From: Neopusillimonas maritima
GTDB lineage: Bacteria; Pseudomonadota; Gammaproteobacteria; Burkholderiales; Burkholderiaceae_B
Assembly (NCBI RefSeq): GCF_040930455.2
Contig: NZ_CP170494.1
DNA length: 64,000 bases
Reading direction: 5' to 3' (one strand)
Of this stretch, positions 31,491-40,390 are shown piece after piece (positions within the stretch are counted from its first letter, which is position 1; the number at the start of each line of letters is the position of its first letter). The notes below the pieces were generated by a model that had not been told where the DNA came from, searched no databases, and was given only the letters and a program-made list of their open reading frames with translations. The translations under genes were made by a program, and so were the position numbers.

Positions 31491-31537
31491 TTGGTGGCGC
31501 ATCCCTGATTCGAACAGGGGACCTGCGGATTATGATT
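31491..31537. repeat. attR (47 bp, within tRNA-Met)
   Basis: Identical to 6019-6065. Because this copy keeps the rest of the tRNA gene (to 31568), the element regenerates a functional tRNA at this end. Confidence 0.92.
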
Positions 31538-31568
31538 CCGTCGCTCTAACCAGCTGAGCTAATGCGCC
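31492..31568 (-). tRNA. tRNA-Met (CAT)
   Basis: 77 nt including encoded CCA. The acceptor stem GGCGCAT pairs with ATGCGCC, the D arm reads AGCTCAGCTGGTTAGAGC, the anticodon loop ATCATAA gives CAT, and the T arm reads CCCTGTTCGAATCAGGG. Elongator Met is preferred over Ile2(CAT) from overall resemblance. It hosts the 25.5-kb element. Confidence 0.85.
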
Positions 31569-31690
31569 GCTCGGAAGACCGCTACTATACCATAAGTTTT
31601 TTCGTTGTTACGTGAGTCGCAGCAAAAAATTTTATTGGCGCTATGGGGGTGCTTTACTTGACGCAGATTCTTTGACGGCCATCCAATGAA

Positions 31691-31859
31691 AAGGCCTCAC
31701 CTTCTGGTGAGGCCTTACTGCCCTTGCGGCAGTTGACACACGGCTTTGCGGGCCGGTGTGGGCACCGCTTCGGAGAGCGGTGGAACCGCCCCTATGGGGC
31801 AGTAAGTTCAATTTAACGCTACCGCTGCCTGTCTTCAACCTAGTGTTTCTACTAGGTTT
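31691..31859 (-). ncRNA. hairpin-rich leader or small RNA region after the glutamate-synthase-like gene
   Basis: Successive stems occur: AACCTAG...CTAGGTT (31837-31859), GCCCC-TAT-GGGGC (31788-31800), ACCGCTT...GAGCGGT (31764-31783), CTGCC..GGCAG (31718-31732). The last is AAGGCCTCACC...GGTGAGGCCTT (31691-31716), followed on the minus strand by TTTTC. I read it as a structured 3' region or small RNA ended by a terminator; it matches no family I recognise. Confidence 0.4.
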
Positions 31860-33507
31860 ATGCTGCTCGCGCATCAATTTCCGACATGGCTTCGCTTAGG
31901 CTGTATAAGGGTTCAAATGATTCCGCCTGCGCCATGGGCCAGCCCACACGAAAGATCGTTTGGCGGAATTTGCCTTCCAGAATTTCACCTTCATGCATAT
32001 CGGGGAAAATGGCCGACAGCATACGAACTTCCAGGTTCGAAATGCGCCGCGCAATATGGTGCGGGCGCAGGTCGCCAGGGTGGGTCAGGCCGGCGGCACC
32101 CAGTAACTCTCCGAGTGCGCTCAGGGTGTTGTCGTGAAAATGGGCTACCCGTTCCGATTTGTCTCCCACCACGATAGCGGCCTGCCGTTTCGGGTCTTGG
32201 GTTGTGACGCCGGTTGGACATTGGCCTGTGTGGCAAACCTGGGCTTGTATACAACCTACCGCGAACATAAAGCCACGGGCGCTGTTACACCAGTCGGCGC
32301 CCAGTGCCATAATGCGTGCCATGTCGAAAGCGCTGATGATTTTGCCCGATGCGCCCAGTTTGATTTTCTTGCGCAGGCCAACTCCAACCAGGGTGTTATG
32401 TACCAGTCGCAGCCCTTCACGCAGTGGGGTACCCACGTGGTCAACAAACTCAATGGGGGCGGCGCCGGTACCGCCTTCTGCACCGTCGACCACAATAAAG
32501 TCCGGCGTAATACCTGTTTTCAGCATGGCTTTGGCAATGGCAAACCATTCCCAGGGGTGACCAATACACATTTTGAAACCCACAGGTTTGCCACCGGATA
32601 ATTCGCGCAGACGGGCGATGAACTCCATCATTTCAACGGGTGTAGAGAATGCACTGTGATGGGCGGGAGAAATACAGTCTTCGCCAACGGGGATACCCCT
32701 TGCGCGGGCGATTTCCGGCGTAACTTTTGCCGCCGGCAGCATGCCGCCGTGGCCGGGTTTAGCCCCTTGCGACAGCTTGAGTTCAATCATTTTTACGCTC
32801 GGCTGCGTGGCGCGTTTCGTAAACTCCTCTTCCGAGAAATTGCCTTGGGCATCACGGCAGCCGAAATAGCCGGAGCCAATATTCCAGATAAGGTCACCGC
32901 CGTGTTCCAGGTGGTAAAGGCTAATACCGCCTTCGCCGGTATCATGCGCGAAACCGCCTATTTGCGCGCCTTTATTCAATGCACGTACGGCGTTGGCCGA
33001 TAGCGCCCCGAAACTCATGGCTGAAATGTTCAGCACCGACATGGCGTAGGGTTGGGTGCAGTTTTCTCCGCCCACTTGTATTCTGAAATTGGTGTCGGCC
33101 AGATGCGTGGGCACCATGGAATGGTTGATCCATTCGTAATCGTTGCCGTAAACGTCGTTTTGGGTGCCAAACGGTCGTTTGTCTATGTCGTGTTTGGCGC
33201 GTTGATACACTAACGAACGTTCGGCGCGGGAAAACGGTAGTTCGTCTTTGTCGCTTTCTATAAAGTACTGGCGAATTTCGGGGCGGATGAATTCGAACAA
33301 ATAGCGCAGATTGCCGATAACGGGGTAATTGCGGCGAATGGCATGACGTGTTTGATTCAGGTCGTAAATGCCCAGAACTGTGAGCCCGATGAATGCAAGC
33401 GCAACCGGCCACCAGGCAAAATGTACCACCAGCGCAAGCCAGGAAAAGAACAGGGCCAGCACAATAACAATATAAAACGCGGTATGGCGGGTAAGAAATT
33501 TGTTCAT
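31858..33507 (-). CDS. FMN-binding glutamate synthase family protein
   Basis: 549 aa with two N-terminal TM segments (FYIVIVLALFFSWLALVVHF; VALAFIGLTVLGIY), then the FMN-binding barrel of the GltB central domain: MSFGALSANAVRALNKGAQIGGFAHDTGEGGIS, GAKPGHGGMLPAAKV and GGTGAAP (FMN phosphate site). The C-terminus keeps a cysteine cluster (CIQAQVCHTGQCPTGV) that in glutamate synthase binds the Fe-S cluster. There is no glutaminase domain, so it is a stand-alone FMN oxidoreductase of this group; its substrate is not known. A structured region with a terminator follows. Confidence 0.85.
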   Translation of the reverse strand: MNKFLTRHTAFYIVIVLALFFSWLALVVHFAWWPVALAFIGLTVLGIYDLNQTRHAIRRNYPVIGNLRYLFEFIRPEIRQYFIESDKDELPFSRAERSLVYQRAKHDIDKRPFGTQNDVYGNDYEWINHSMVPTHLADTNFRIQVGGENCTQPYAMSVLNISAMSFGALSANAVRALNKGAQIGGFAHDTGEGGISLYHLEHGGDLIWNIGSGYFGCRDAQGNFSEEEFTKRATQPSVKMIELKLSQGAKPGHGGMLPAAKVTPEIARARGIPVGEDCISPAHHSAFSTPVEMMEFIARLRELSGGKPVGFKMCIGHPWEWFAIAKAMLKTGITPDFIVVDGAEGGTGAAPIEFVDHVGTPLREGLRLVHNTLVGVGLRKKIKLGASGKIISAFDMARIMALGADWCNSARGFMFAVGCIQAQVCHTGQCPTGVTTQDPKRQAAIVVGDKSERVAHFHDNTLSALGELLGAAGLTHPGDLRPHHIARRISNLEVRMLSAIFPDMHEGEILEGKFRQTIFRVGWPMAQAESFEPLYSLSEAMSEIDARAA

Positions 33508-33651
33508 GCGGTACTCCGAAGCAGGCAGTATGAATCGCGGCAGGTACTAACCATAGCAGAAAGTGTTGTCATCTTCATGTGTAATAGCGTAGGCTAACAA
33601 ACTGTTTTGCGTGCACTCGGGGCACTTGGCTTATCTAATCAGGAGACCGAT

Positions 33652-33849
33652 GTGAACCGTTTCCAGCTTCTTAATTTACGTATGTATCATCAGCGCCGTC
33701 GCACGGCGCATTGGTTGCTGGATGCAACCGACGATGTCTTTGACCAGGGCACGTCTGAAGGGGGGCGAAGGGTGTTGCGCTATCAGGGTGACCATCATGC
33801 CGATTTGTTGAAGGCCGATGAGGATGATGACCCGTCGGATAATGATTAA
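33652..33849 (+). CDS. small hypothetical protein
   Basis: 65 aa from GTG 33652, preceded by AGGAGA. It reads MNRFQLLNLRMYHQRRRTAHWLLDATDDVFDQGTSEGGRRVLRYQGDHHADLLKADEDDD, a basic first half and acidic tail without TM segments. No family recognised. It stands alone between the glutamate-synthase-like gene and the MscS gene. Confidence 0.55.
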   Translation: MNRFQLLNLRMYHQRRRTAHWLLDATDDVFDQGTSEGGRRVLRYQGDHHADLLKADEDDDPSDND

Positions 33850-33960
33850 TAGGATGCTTCTGTCAGGGCGGCATTCGACGTACGTTGATTCTTGCTTTCG
33901 TCGTTATTTTAATGCGTATTAAAGTATAGTTGCGCCGTATATGAACATTAGCGGCAAGTA

Positions 33961-36405
33961 ATGACTGTATTTTTGAATCGGCAGATCCTGCTATATTTTT
34001 TCTTTTTCTTCCTGTTTTTCTTGTGGTCTGCTCAGGCCGTTGCGGCGAATTGGTCGGGCGAGTGGGATAGTACCTGGCGGCATCGCGCAGCGCGTATTAC
34101 GTTGGAACAAACAGGAGATCAGGTCAGCGGGGAATATCCGCTGTTCGGTGGCACCGTAAAAGGAAGTGCGCTAGGTCAAGAGTTACACGGTACCTGGAGT
34201 GAGGGCGGCCGTGAGGGCACCTTCGTGGCCATTATGGCCGGCGATGGTCGAACCTTTACTGCCAGATTCGGAACCGGAGAATGGCTTACCGCCGTACGGG
34301 TATCTGACGATAACGAGTTTATGGGTTACTCCATAGACCAGTCGTCGCCCGCAATGACGCTCTATCATTTTCTTGCGGTAATGAATGCTGTCGGACCAGG
34401 TCGTATGGAGTTGCAAAGTGAGGCTTCACATTTTATTGATTTTTCAACGCTTCCTGGGCAAACGATAAGCGAGCTGGATTACACCAGTTTGTTGTTTAAC
34501 GTTGTAAATAGCATGACTTTCAGAGTGTGGGAGATTCAGTCTGATGATAATGCCGACACGTTTACGGCCACTCTTAATCAAGCCGGGACATCGGTCTCGC
34601 TGGACCTGAAGTTTTTGCGCAGAAACGGCGACTGGTTCATTCAGGCTTTGCCAATTGACTTGTTGGAAGATGTATTAATGCGTGCCCAGGCTGCACATGC
34701 AAGCTTACTCGGTGGGCGCAGTGGTGATTTGCTTTCGCCCCGCGATACCCTCAAAACTTTGGTACGTTCCTTCAGCTATGGCGGTGTTGATGGTGCAGAG
34801 CGCGCTATGGAAACCCTAAATATGGCTGATTTATCGGCACTGGCGCGTGAGTATGAAGGGCCGCGTTTAGCCCGGTATGTTTACAGGTCTTTGCGTCGGT
34901 TGGGTGCCATTACCTGGCAGGAGGTGCCCGACAATCCAATACGTTCCGAGCCGTATGTTTTTTTCGAACATCCGTTAGGCCGCATTGCTATTGGCCCAGT
35001 CTTAACGAAAGAGGGCGTCATATGGCAATTTACGCCTGATACGCTTCGGACTATCCGTAGTTTGTATGCGGCGCTGGATAATCTGCCCGCCAACAATATT
35101 ATTGAGCTTCAAGCGCAGCCTGAAAGTCTTTATTTCAGAACGCGTGATGCAATCCGTGAAATGAGTCCTACCTTTGTGCGGCCTGTTGGTGTCATGGAAT
35201 TGTGGCAGTGGCTGGGGTTGCTGCTTACATTAGTGGTTGCTTACGCAGTTGGCAAATTGGTGAATTTGTTTTTTTACGGCGTGCTGAAGCGAAGTGGTGG
35301 CGATGCGCATGGCCCGGTCGTTCGCGGTTTTTTCTTGTGGTCGTTTCGGGTGTTTAGCCTGGGGGTGGCATTGCGTCTGGCTGATCGTGTGCTCAGCTTT
35401 CCTGATCTGGTTCAAGTTGCGTTGGTAACGATTAGCTGGTCATGTATTGTCTTGTCGCTCATGGTCCTGACATTGCTGACTATCAAGCTAGTTGCGGCCA
35501 GAATTCGTAATGTTGAAACGCTGAAAGGAAACAATATTACGTTGGTGTCCTTTATTGCCGGGATTCTGCGTATTATTGTCATTGTGTTTGCTATTTTGAT
35601 GCTGGCCGATGTGTTGCAAGTGCCTTACCAAAGTGTTTTGGCGGGTTTGGGGATCGGTGGTTTGGCCGTTGCGCTGGCTGCGCAGTCAACCTTGCAGAAC
35701 TTTATATCCGGCATTACCTTGTATTTCGATAAGCCGATTGCAGTGGGCGATTATTGCCGGTTCGGAGACAAAACCGGCACGGTAGAGTTTATCGGGATGC
35801 GCTCGACTCGAATTAGGACACTTGATCGTACTTTGCTTACGGTTCCGAACAGCGAGTTTTCAAATATGCAGATTGAAAATTATGCAAAGCGCGACAGCAT
35901 GTTTTTGAATCCGACCATTAGTTTGCGTTATGAAACCACGCCGGATCAATTGCGCTATGTTTTGGCCGAATTGCGCAAGATGCTGTTAAGTCATCCCAAG
36001 GTTGCAGCTGACCCTTTACGGGTTCGGTTTGGTGGGTTCGGCTCCCATTCACTTGATATTTCTGTCTTTGCTTATGTGATGTCGGTTGATTATTCCGAAT
36101 ACCTGGGAATTCGTGAAGATATCTATTTGCGCATGATGCAGATTGTGAGTGAGGCGGGCACCAAGCTCGCCGTGCCCTCGATGGTGCATTACAACGCTGC
36201 CGATAGCCTGCCGGACGCCGATCGAGTGCAGGCCAGTGAAGCGCAGGTGCATCAATGGAGAGAAGAAGGCAAGTTGCCATTTCCCGATTTCGCTTGGCAA
36301 GATAAGGCCGAGATGCGCGAAACGCTGGACTACCCTCCACAGGGTTCAGCGGTGAAAGAAGAATTGTCTAATGGGCCCGTACATGAAAGAAAATCTGGTG
36401 CCTGA
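33961..36405 (+). CDS. MscS-family mechanosensitive channel with large periplasmic domain
   Basis: The 814-aa protein has a signal peptide (ends AQAVAA), a periplasmic region to about residue 410, several TM segments (410-560) and the MscS core: pore helix GLGIGGLAVALAAQSTLQNFISGITLYFDKPIAVGDYC (near residues 561-598), then the beta domain (GTVEFIGMRSTRIRTLDRTLLTVPNSEFSN) and the cytoplasmic cage. Long MscS homologs like this release solutes on hypo-osmotic shock. It overlaps a GNAT gene at its 3' end, so the two are probably cotranscribed. Confidence 0.88.
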   Translation: MTVFLNRQILLYFFFFFLFFLWSAQAVAANWSGEWDSTWRHRAARITLEQTGDQVSGEYPLFGGTVKGSALGQELHGTWSEGGREGTFVAIMAGDGRTFTARFGTGEWLTAVRVSDDNEFMGYSIDQSSPAMTLYHFLAVMNAVGPGRMELQSEASHFIDFSTLPGQTISELDYTSLLFNVVNSMTFRVWEIQSDDNADTFTATLNQAGTSVSLDLKFLRRNGDWFIQALPIDLLEDVLMRAQAAHASLLGGRSGDLLSPRDTLKTLVRSFSYGGVDGAERAMETLNMADLSALAREYEGPRLARYVYRSLRRLGAITWQEVPDNPIRSEPYVFFEHPLGRIAIGPVLTKEGVIWQFTPDTLRTIRSLYAALDNLPANNIIELQAQPESLYFRTRDAIREMSPTFVRPVGVMELWQWLGLLLTLVVAYAVGKLVNLFFYGVLKRSGGDAHGPVVRGFFLWSFRVFSLGVALRLADRVLSFPDLVQVALVTISWSCIVLSLMVLTLLTIKLVAARIRNVETLKGNNITLVSFIAGILRIIVIVFAILMLADVLQVPYQSVLAGLGIGGLAVALAAQSTLQNFISGITLYFDKPIAVGDYCRFGDKTGTVEFIGMRSTRIRTLDRTLLTVPNSEFSNMQIENYAKRDSMFLNPTISLRYETTPDQLRYVLAELRKMLLSHPKVAADPLRVRFGGFGSHSLDISVFAYVMSVDYSEYLGIREDIYLRMMQIVSEAGTKLAVPSMVHYNAADSLPDADRVQASEAQVHQWREEGKLPFPDFAWQDKAEMRETLDYPPQGSAVKEELSNGPVHERKSGA

Positions 36406-36826
36406 GTCTATTCGTGTTGTGGTTGGAGTCTGGCAGCAGTGCCGGCAAGATGCCATGCCGATTCGGCACGACGTATTTATTGTTGAACAACACGTGCCGC
36501 CAGAGTTAGAACTTGATAAATTCGATGCAGTTGCAACTCATGTTGTTGCTTATTCTGAAGACGGTCAGTCAGTGGGTACCGGGCGCTTATTGCCAGATGG
36601 CCATATTGGCCGGGTGGCAGTATTGAAGGTGTGGCGAGGGCGGCGTATTGGCCGACAGATAATGCAGGCACTTATGCAACAAGCCCGACAACAAGGTTTG
36701 CCAGGGGTTGAATTGTCGGCCCAGTACCATGCCCGTTCCTTCTATGAAGACATGGGTTTTCAAGCAGAGGGCGGTATTTATATGGAAGCGGGCATTGAGC
36801 ATATTGCCATGCGGCTGGTATTCTGA
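36383..36826 (+). CDS. GNAT-family N-acetyltransferase (ElaA-like)
   Basis: 147 aa from ATG 36383; a start at 36371 is also possible. The acetyl-CoA-binding core HIGRVAVLKVWRGRRIGRQIMQALMQQARQQG (motif A with R-x-x-G-x-G/I) and the C-terminal FYEDMGFQAEGGIYMEAGIEHIAMRL match small single-domain ElaA/GNAT proteins. The substrate is unknown. It overlaps the MscS gene by 23 bp and converges on modC. Confidence 0.8.
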   Translation: MKENLVPESIRVVVGVWQQCRQDAMPIRHDVFIVEQHVPPELELDKFDAVATHVVAYSEDGQSVGTGRLLPDGHIGRVAVLKVWRGRRIGRQIMQALMQQARQQGLPGVELSAQYHARSFYEDMGFQAEGGIYMEAGIEHIAMRLVF

Positions 36827-36852
36827 ATGTGGGTGGGTGTGAATAACGCCTG

Positions 36853-37935
36853 TTAAGTACCCACACCCCCGGCCTTCACGTGAGCCCATACTGTGCTGCC
36901 TGTAGTCAGCCCAAGATCGTGGGCTGCTTTGCTGGTGATGCGCGCAAGCAGGGCTTGGCCGGCGCAGTTCAGGCGCACCAGTTTCTGGGCCGGGTGAATG
37001 TCATTAATAATGTGCTCAACCGTGGCCTGAAGATGATTTTGGATACTGGTGTGCGTGGAGGTGTTGGTGGATAAGCTGACATCCCTGGCCATAATGCGCA
37101 GACGAACGACTTGCCCGATATTAAAGCCATCGTCGCGCACCCATAGCAGGCCGCCGCGAACAGCAATTTTGGCCAAATGCCATTGAGTTTCCTTTTCCTT
37201 AACCACGCCACTTAGAACCGCACTGGCTTCGTCGCCCGTCAGTGCCGGGTATTGTGTTGAGGTCAGAATATCTTCTACTGAGCCCGTTGCAATGGCCTGG
37301 CCTTTGTCCATCACCACAACGTGGTCAGCCAGGCGGCTTAGTTCATCGGACGAGTGGGTAACATACAGCATGGGAATGGCTAATTGGTCGCGCAGGCGCT
37401 CAAGCCAGGGCAAAATTTCGTGGCGGCGCGCCAAATCCAGCGAGGCCATCGGCTCGTCGAGCAACAATAACTGAGGGTGGGCGGCCAGTGCGCGGGCAAT
37501 GGCGACGCGCTGACGCTCGCCGCCCGACAGGGCCTGGGGCGCACGCTGCAATAGATGAGCAATACCTAATAGTTCCACCGCCTCATCCAACGCGTGCCGA
37601 TCGTGTTTTTTGCCTGAGCGTCGTAAGCCGTATTCAAGATTGCCTTGTACGTTCAGGTGCTCGAACAGGCTGGCTTCCTGGAAAACGTAACCTATTGGGC
37701 GTTTCCAGGTGGGCTGAAATAGTTTGCGGGCGTTGTCTTGCCAGACATCACCCCCCATGCGTACCAAACCTTTTCCGCGTTCCAGGCCGGCCACACACCG
37801 CAAGATGCTGGTTTTCCCCGACCCCGAAACACCAAATAGGACCGTAATTCCGGTTGTAGGCAAGGTAAGGTCAACGTTGAGCAGGAAGTCGGCACGAGGC
37901 AGTGTCAGGCGGATATGGTTTTGCACCAGGCTCAT
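36853..37935 (-). CDS. modC: molybdate ABC transporter ATP-binding protein
   Basis: 360 aa with Walker A GVSGSGKT, signature LSGGERQ, Walker B LLLLDEPMASLD and a C-terminal molybdate-binding (TOBE/Mop) domain (around 290-355), the ModC combination. Start 37935 overlaps the modB stop by 4 bp (ATGA), indicating translational coupling. It powers the ModB permease to import molybdate delivered by ModA. The operon is modA-modB-modC on the minus strand. Confidence 0.93.
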   Translation of the reverse strand: MSLVQNHIRLTLPRADFLLNVDLTLPTTGITVLFGVSGSGKTSILRCVAGLERGKGLVRMGGDVWQDNARKLFQPTWKRPIGYVFQEASLFEHLNVQGNLEYGLRRSGKKHDRHALDEAVELLGIAHLLQRAPQALSGGERQRVAIARALAAHPQLLLLDEPMASLDLARRHEILPWLERLRDQLAIPMLYVTHSSDELSRLADHVVVMDKGQAIATGSVEDILTSTQYPALTGDEASAVLSGVVKEKETQWHLAKIAVRGGLLWVRDDGFNIGQVVRLRIMARDVSLSTNTSTHTSIQNHLQATVEHIINDIHPAQKLVRLNCAGQALLARITSKAAHDLGLTTGSTVWAHVKAGGVGT

Positions 37936-38615
37936 CGAATAACCCCCGACCCTTTGCGCTTGAAAAGCGACAAGCACATGAGCACCGCAAACGAAAATAT
38001 CACCATGCCGGCCGCCAGCCAGTGTGCCTGGCTGTATTCCATGGCTTCAACATGGCTGTATATTCGGGTGGACACCACGCTCGTTTGGCCGGGGATATTA
38101 CCGCCTATCATCAACACAACACCGAATTCCCCCACAGTATGAGCAAAGGTCAAAATGGCGGCGGTAATCAGGCCCGGGCGCGCCAGGGGCAGGGCAACGG
38201 TTAGAAAAGCATTTACGGGGCTGGCACGCAACGTGGCTGCGGCCTCCAACGGGCGCGGGCCGATGGATTCGAAGGCGTGTTGAATGGGTTGTACGGCAAA
38301 CGGCAGAGAAAAAATCAGTGAGCCTATAAGCAGGCCTGTGAAGGTAAACGACAGTAAGCCCCAGCCTAGGTATTGGGTTAACTGGCCCAACGGGCCTGCC
38401 GGCCCCATCACCACCAATAAATAAAAACCCAGCACAGTGGGTGGCAACACCAGCGGTAACGTTACCAATGCGCTAATGGGAGCGCGCCAGCGCGATTGCG
38501 TTTGTGATAACCACCAGGCCAGGGGGGTGCTTAGAATCAACAGCAAAACGGTTGTTAACCCTGCCAGTTTCAAGGTGAGGTAAACAGCGGACCAGGTTTG
38601 CGGATCGAGTGGCAT
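37932..38615 (-). CDS. modB: molybdate ABC transporter permease
   Basis: 227 aa with five to six TM segments and the permease EAA-type loop (EAAATLRASPVNAFLTVALPLARPGLITAA, near residues 143-172). This is typical of ModB. It lies between modA (34 bp upstream) and modC (4-bp overlap) and should form the homodimeric inner-membrane channel. Confidence 0.92.
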   Translation of the reverse strand: MPLDPQTWSAVYLTLKLAGLTTVLLLILSTPLAWWLSQTQSRWRAPISALVTLPLVLPPTVLGFYLLVVMGPAGPLGQLTQYLGWGLLSFTFTGLLIGSLIFSLPFAVQPIQHAFESIGPRPLEAAATLRASPVNAFLTVALPLARPGLITAAILTFAHTVGEFGVVLMIGGNIPGQTSVVSTRIYSHVEAMEYSQAHWLAAGMVIFSFAVLMCLSLFKRKGSGVIR

Positions 38616-38649
38616 GGTAGAAAAAAGCTGTGTTCAAAGCGATGTTGCG

Positions 38650-39420
38650 TTAGCGTTCCGGCAAACCGTAACCAAAAGATTCAATAATTGCGAGCGCGGT
38701 GGGGCTTTTCAGAAACGCGATAAACGCGGTGGCGGCGGCGTTATTCTGGCCGTGCTTAAGAAGTTGGACATCTTGTGCCAATGGCGTGTACATATTTTCG
38801 GGAACAATCCATGCTGAACCTGATTGAATCTTGCCCCGGTTGAACACCTGCGATAACGCCACAAACCCTAAAGGAGCATTGCCGCTGGCAATGAACTGAT
38901 ACGTTTGGCCGATGCTTTGTCCGAACACCCATTTTTCGCTCAAGGTGTCGACCAGATCCAATTTCTTGATGACCTGTTCGGTGGCCAGGCCATATGGTGC
39001 AACTTTGGGATTAGCCATGGCAATACGCTCGAATCGGTCAGTTTCTAGCACGGATGCTTCATCTTCTACCAAGCCGGGATCCGGGCTCCATAACACCAGT
39101 TTCCCTATTGCGTAGGTAAAACGTGTTTCGGGCACTGACAAACCGGCTTCTTCCGCCTTTCCGGGTGTTTTTGTGTCAGCTGCCAGAAAAACATCGAACG
39201 GGGCGCCGTTCTGAATTTGCGAGAACAGCTTGCCGGTTGACCCCGCAGAGATGGTCAGATGGTGTCCGCTTTCGCTCTCAAATGCTTGAGCAATTTCTTT
39301 CACGGGTGCAGCAAAATTGGCTGCCACAGCGATGTTAGCCGTTGCTGCGTGTGCGATACCATTCACAAGCAGACTCGCCAAAACTAAAGAAGCGCGTATT
39401 ATTTTCAGCCGGACACACAT
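38650..39420 (-). CDS. modA: molybdate-binding periplasmic protein
   Basis: 256 aa with a signal peptide (cleavage after IAHA) and ModA hallmarks: ANIAVAANFAAPVKEIAQAFE at the start of the mature protein and GSTGKLFSQIQNGAPFDVFLAAD (near 60-83), the residues that hold the oxyanion. It is first in the operon, 77 bp from the divergent modE start, with a ModE-like operator between. Confidence 0.92.
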   Translation of the reverse strand: MCVRLKIIRASLVLASLLVNGIAHAATANIAVAANFAAPVKEIAQAFESESGHHLTISAGSTGKLFSQIQNGAPFDVFLAADTKTPGKAEEAGLSVPETRFTYAIGKLVLWSPDPGLVEDEASVLETDRFERIAMANPKVAPYGLATEQVIKKLDLVDTLSEKWVFGQSIGQTYQFIASGNAPLGFVALSQVFNRGKIQSGSAWIVPENMYTPLAQDVQLLKHGQNNAAATAFIAFLKSPTALAIIESFGYGLPER

Positions 39421-39435
39421 TTTTATTTCAGATTA

Positions 39436-39458
39436 CGCTATTCAATAATGGAATAGCG
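39436..39458. promoter_or_regulatory. predicted ModE operator
   Basis: CGCTATTC-N7-GAATAGCG is a perfect inverted repeat 16 bp upstream of the modA start and 40 bp upstream of modE. Its outer CG-TAT / ATA-CG bases resemble the E. coli ModE site. It could repress modABC and also autoregulate modE. Confidence 0.75.
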
Positions 39459-39497
39459 AGTATGCTACCGGTAACGTTTTCGTTTGGCAAGTTACGT

Positions 39498-40244
39498 ATG
39501 AAGAGTTCACCAACATTCAGGCTGGATGCCGCGTTAGGGCATGACATTACCGATAAGCGCATCGACGTTTTGCGCCGTATCGATGCCGTGGGTTCTATCT
39601 CAGAGGCGGCTCGGGACGCCGGCATCAGTTACAAGGCAGCCTGGCAGGCCATTGAAACGCTGGGTAACCTGGCCGGCACGCCGCTGGTGGAAAAGGCAGT
39701 GGGTGGCAGTGGCGGGGGTGGGGCGCAACTGACATCTGCCGGGCGCAAGGTGCTGGAGGCTTTCGATTATTTTGCGAAGGTGCGTCGGGTTGCTATGCAA
39801 CAGGCTTCGGATACAGGCCACCATGTAACGTTTGGTCTTAGAACCAGCATGCGGAATCAATGGGTTTGCACGGTGCGTGAACTCGTGCCAGGTGAGCAGG
39901 GCCAAAGCGTTCAGTTGGCGCTGTCCGACGGTATGTTAATGCACGCTCTGATAACGCACGAGAGTGCGCAGCTACTCGGTCTGGAGCCGGGTTTAAGGGT
40001 ATTGGCATTGTGTAAAGCAACAGCAGTGCCGGTTCAAACGGCGTACCCAGCCGATGACACGCAGAATATATTGGCCGGGCGGATCGAGGTCGTATCTGCT
40101 ACGACCAAGAAAGCGGAAGTATCGATGCGTTTGGGCAGCGGCGCCATTTTGGTTGGCTTTCAGAGTGGGGGGCCAGCATTGCAGGTTGGGCAAACTGCGT
40201 GGGCCCGGGTTGACCCGGCGGCAGTTGTTGTGGCCTTACCTTGA
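39498..40244 (+). CDS. modE: molybdate-responsive transcriptional regulator
   Basis: 248 aa from ATG 39498. The N-terminal winged helix (DKRIDVLRRIDAVGSISEAARDAGISYKAAWQAIETLGNLAGTPLV, residues 19-63) is the LysR-like ModE DNA-binding domain, followed by GGGGAQLTSAGRKVLEAF. The C-terminus has two TOBE/Mop repeats (TSMRNQWVCTVRE... and NILAGRIEVVSATTKKAEV...) that bind molybdate. Divergent to modA with the operator between, so it controls molybdate uptake. Confidence 0.92.
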   Translation: MKSSPTFRLDAALGHDITDKRIDVLRRIDAVGSISEAARDAGISYKAAWQAIETLGNLAGTPLVEKAVGGSGGGGAQLTSAGRKVLEAFDYFAKVRRVAMQQASDTGHHVTFGLRTSMRNQWVCTVRELVPGEQGQSVQLALSDGMLMHALITHESAQLLGLEPGLRVLALCKATAVPVQTAYPADDTQNILAGRIEVVSATTKKAEVSMRLGSGAILVGFQSGGPALQVGQTAWARVDPAAVVVALP

Positions 40245-40390
40245 ACATGTTTTAAACAGTTTCATTTTGTTACCTGCGTTTTGCCATAAATTTTTCTTGC
40301 TGGCAGACGATAACCGGTTAAGACGTTGGAAGTAAGAGGCTTGTTTTGCTTTGCAACGATTAATAACCGACCGGAATCGCAGGTGTTTTT

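Larger units (their letters stand above)
6019..31537. mobile_element. integrative mobilizable element with replication module, inserted in tRNA-Met
   Basis: The element is delimited by identical 47-bp repeats at 6019-6065 and 31491-31537, the latter inside the tRNA-Met gene. It encodes a tyrosine integrase next to attR, an excisionase-like protein, a MobA/MobL relaxase with a recognisable oriT, a RepA-like initiator with iterons, a DotA/TraY-like transfer protein, a restriction-modification system and an OLD/HEPN cargo block. No conjugative ATPase, coupling protein or complete secretion system is present, so transfer should depend on a helper. Genes at 6-12 kb and 17-18 kb are AT-richer than the chromosome, which supports horizontal origin. 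Confidence 0.92.

Noticed and set aside
31492..31568. Reading the CAT tRNA as tRNA-Ile2
   Set aside because: The body resembles elongator Met tRNA more than Ile2(CAT), though a lysidine-modified Ile2 cannot be fully excluded from sequence.
31641..31857. Minus-strand short frame across the hairpin-rich region
   Set aside because: Its codons run through the stems and a terminator, so I treat the region as RNA structure.
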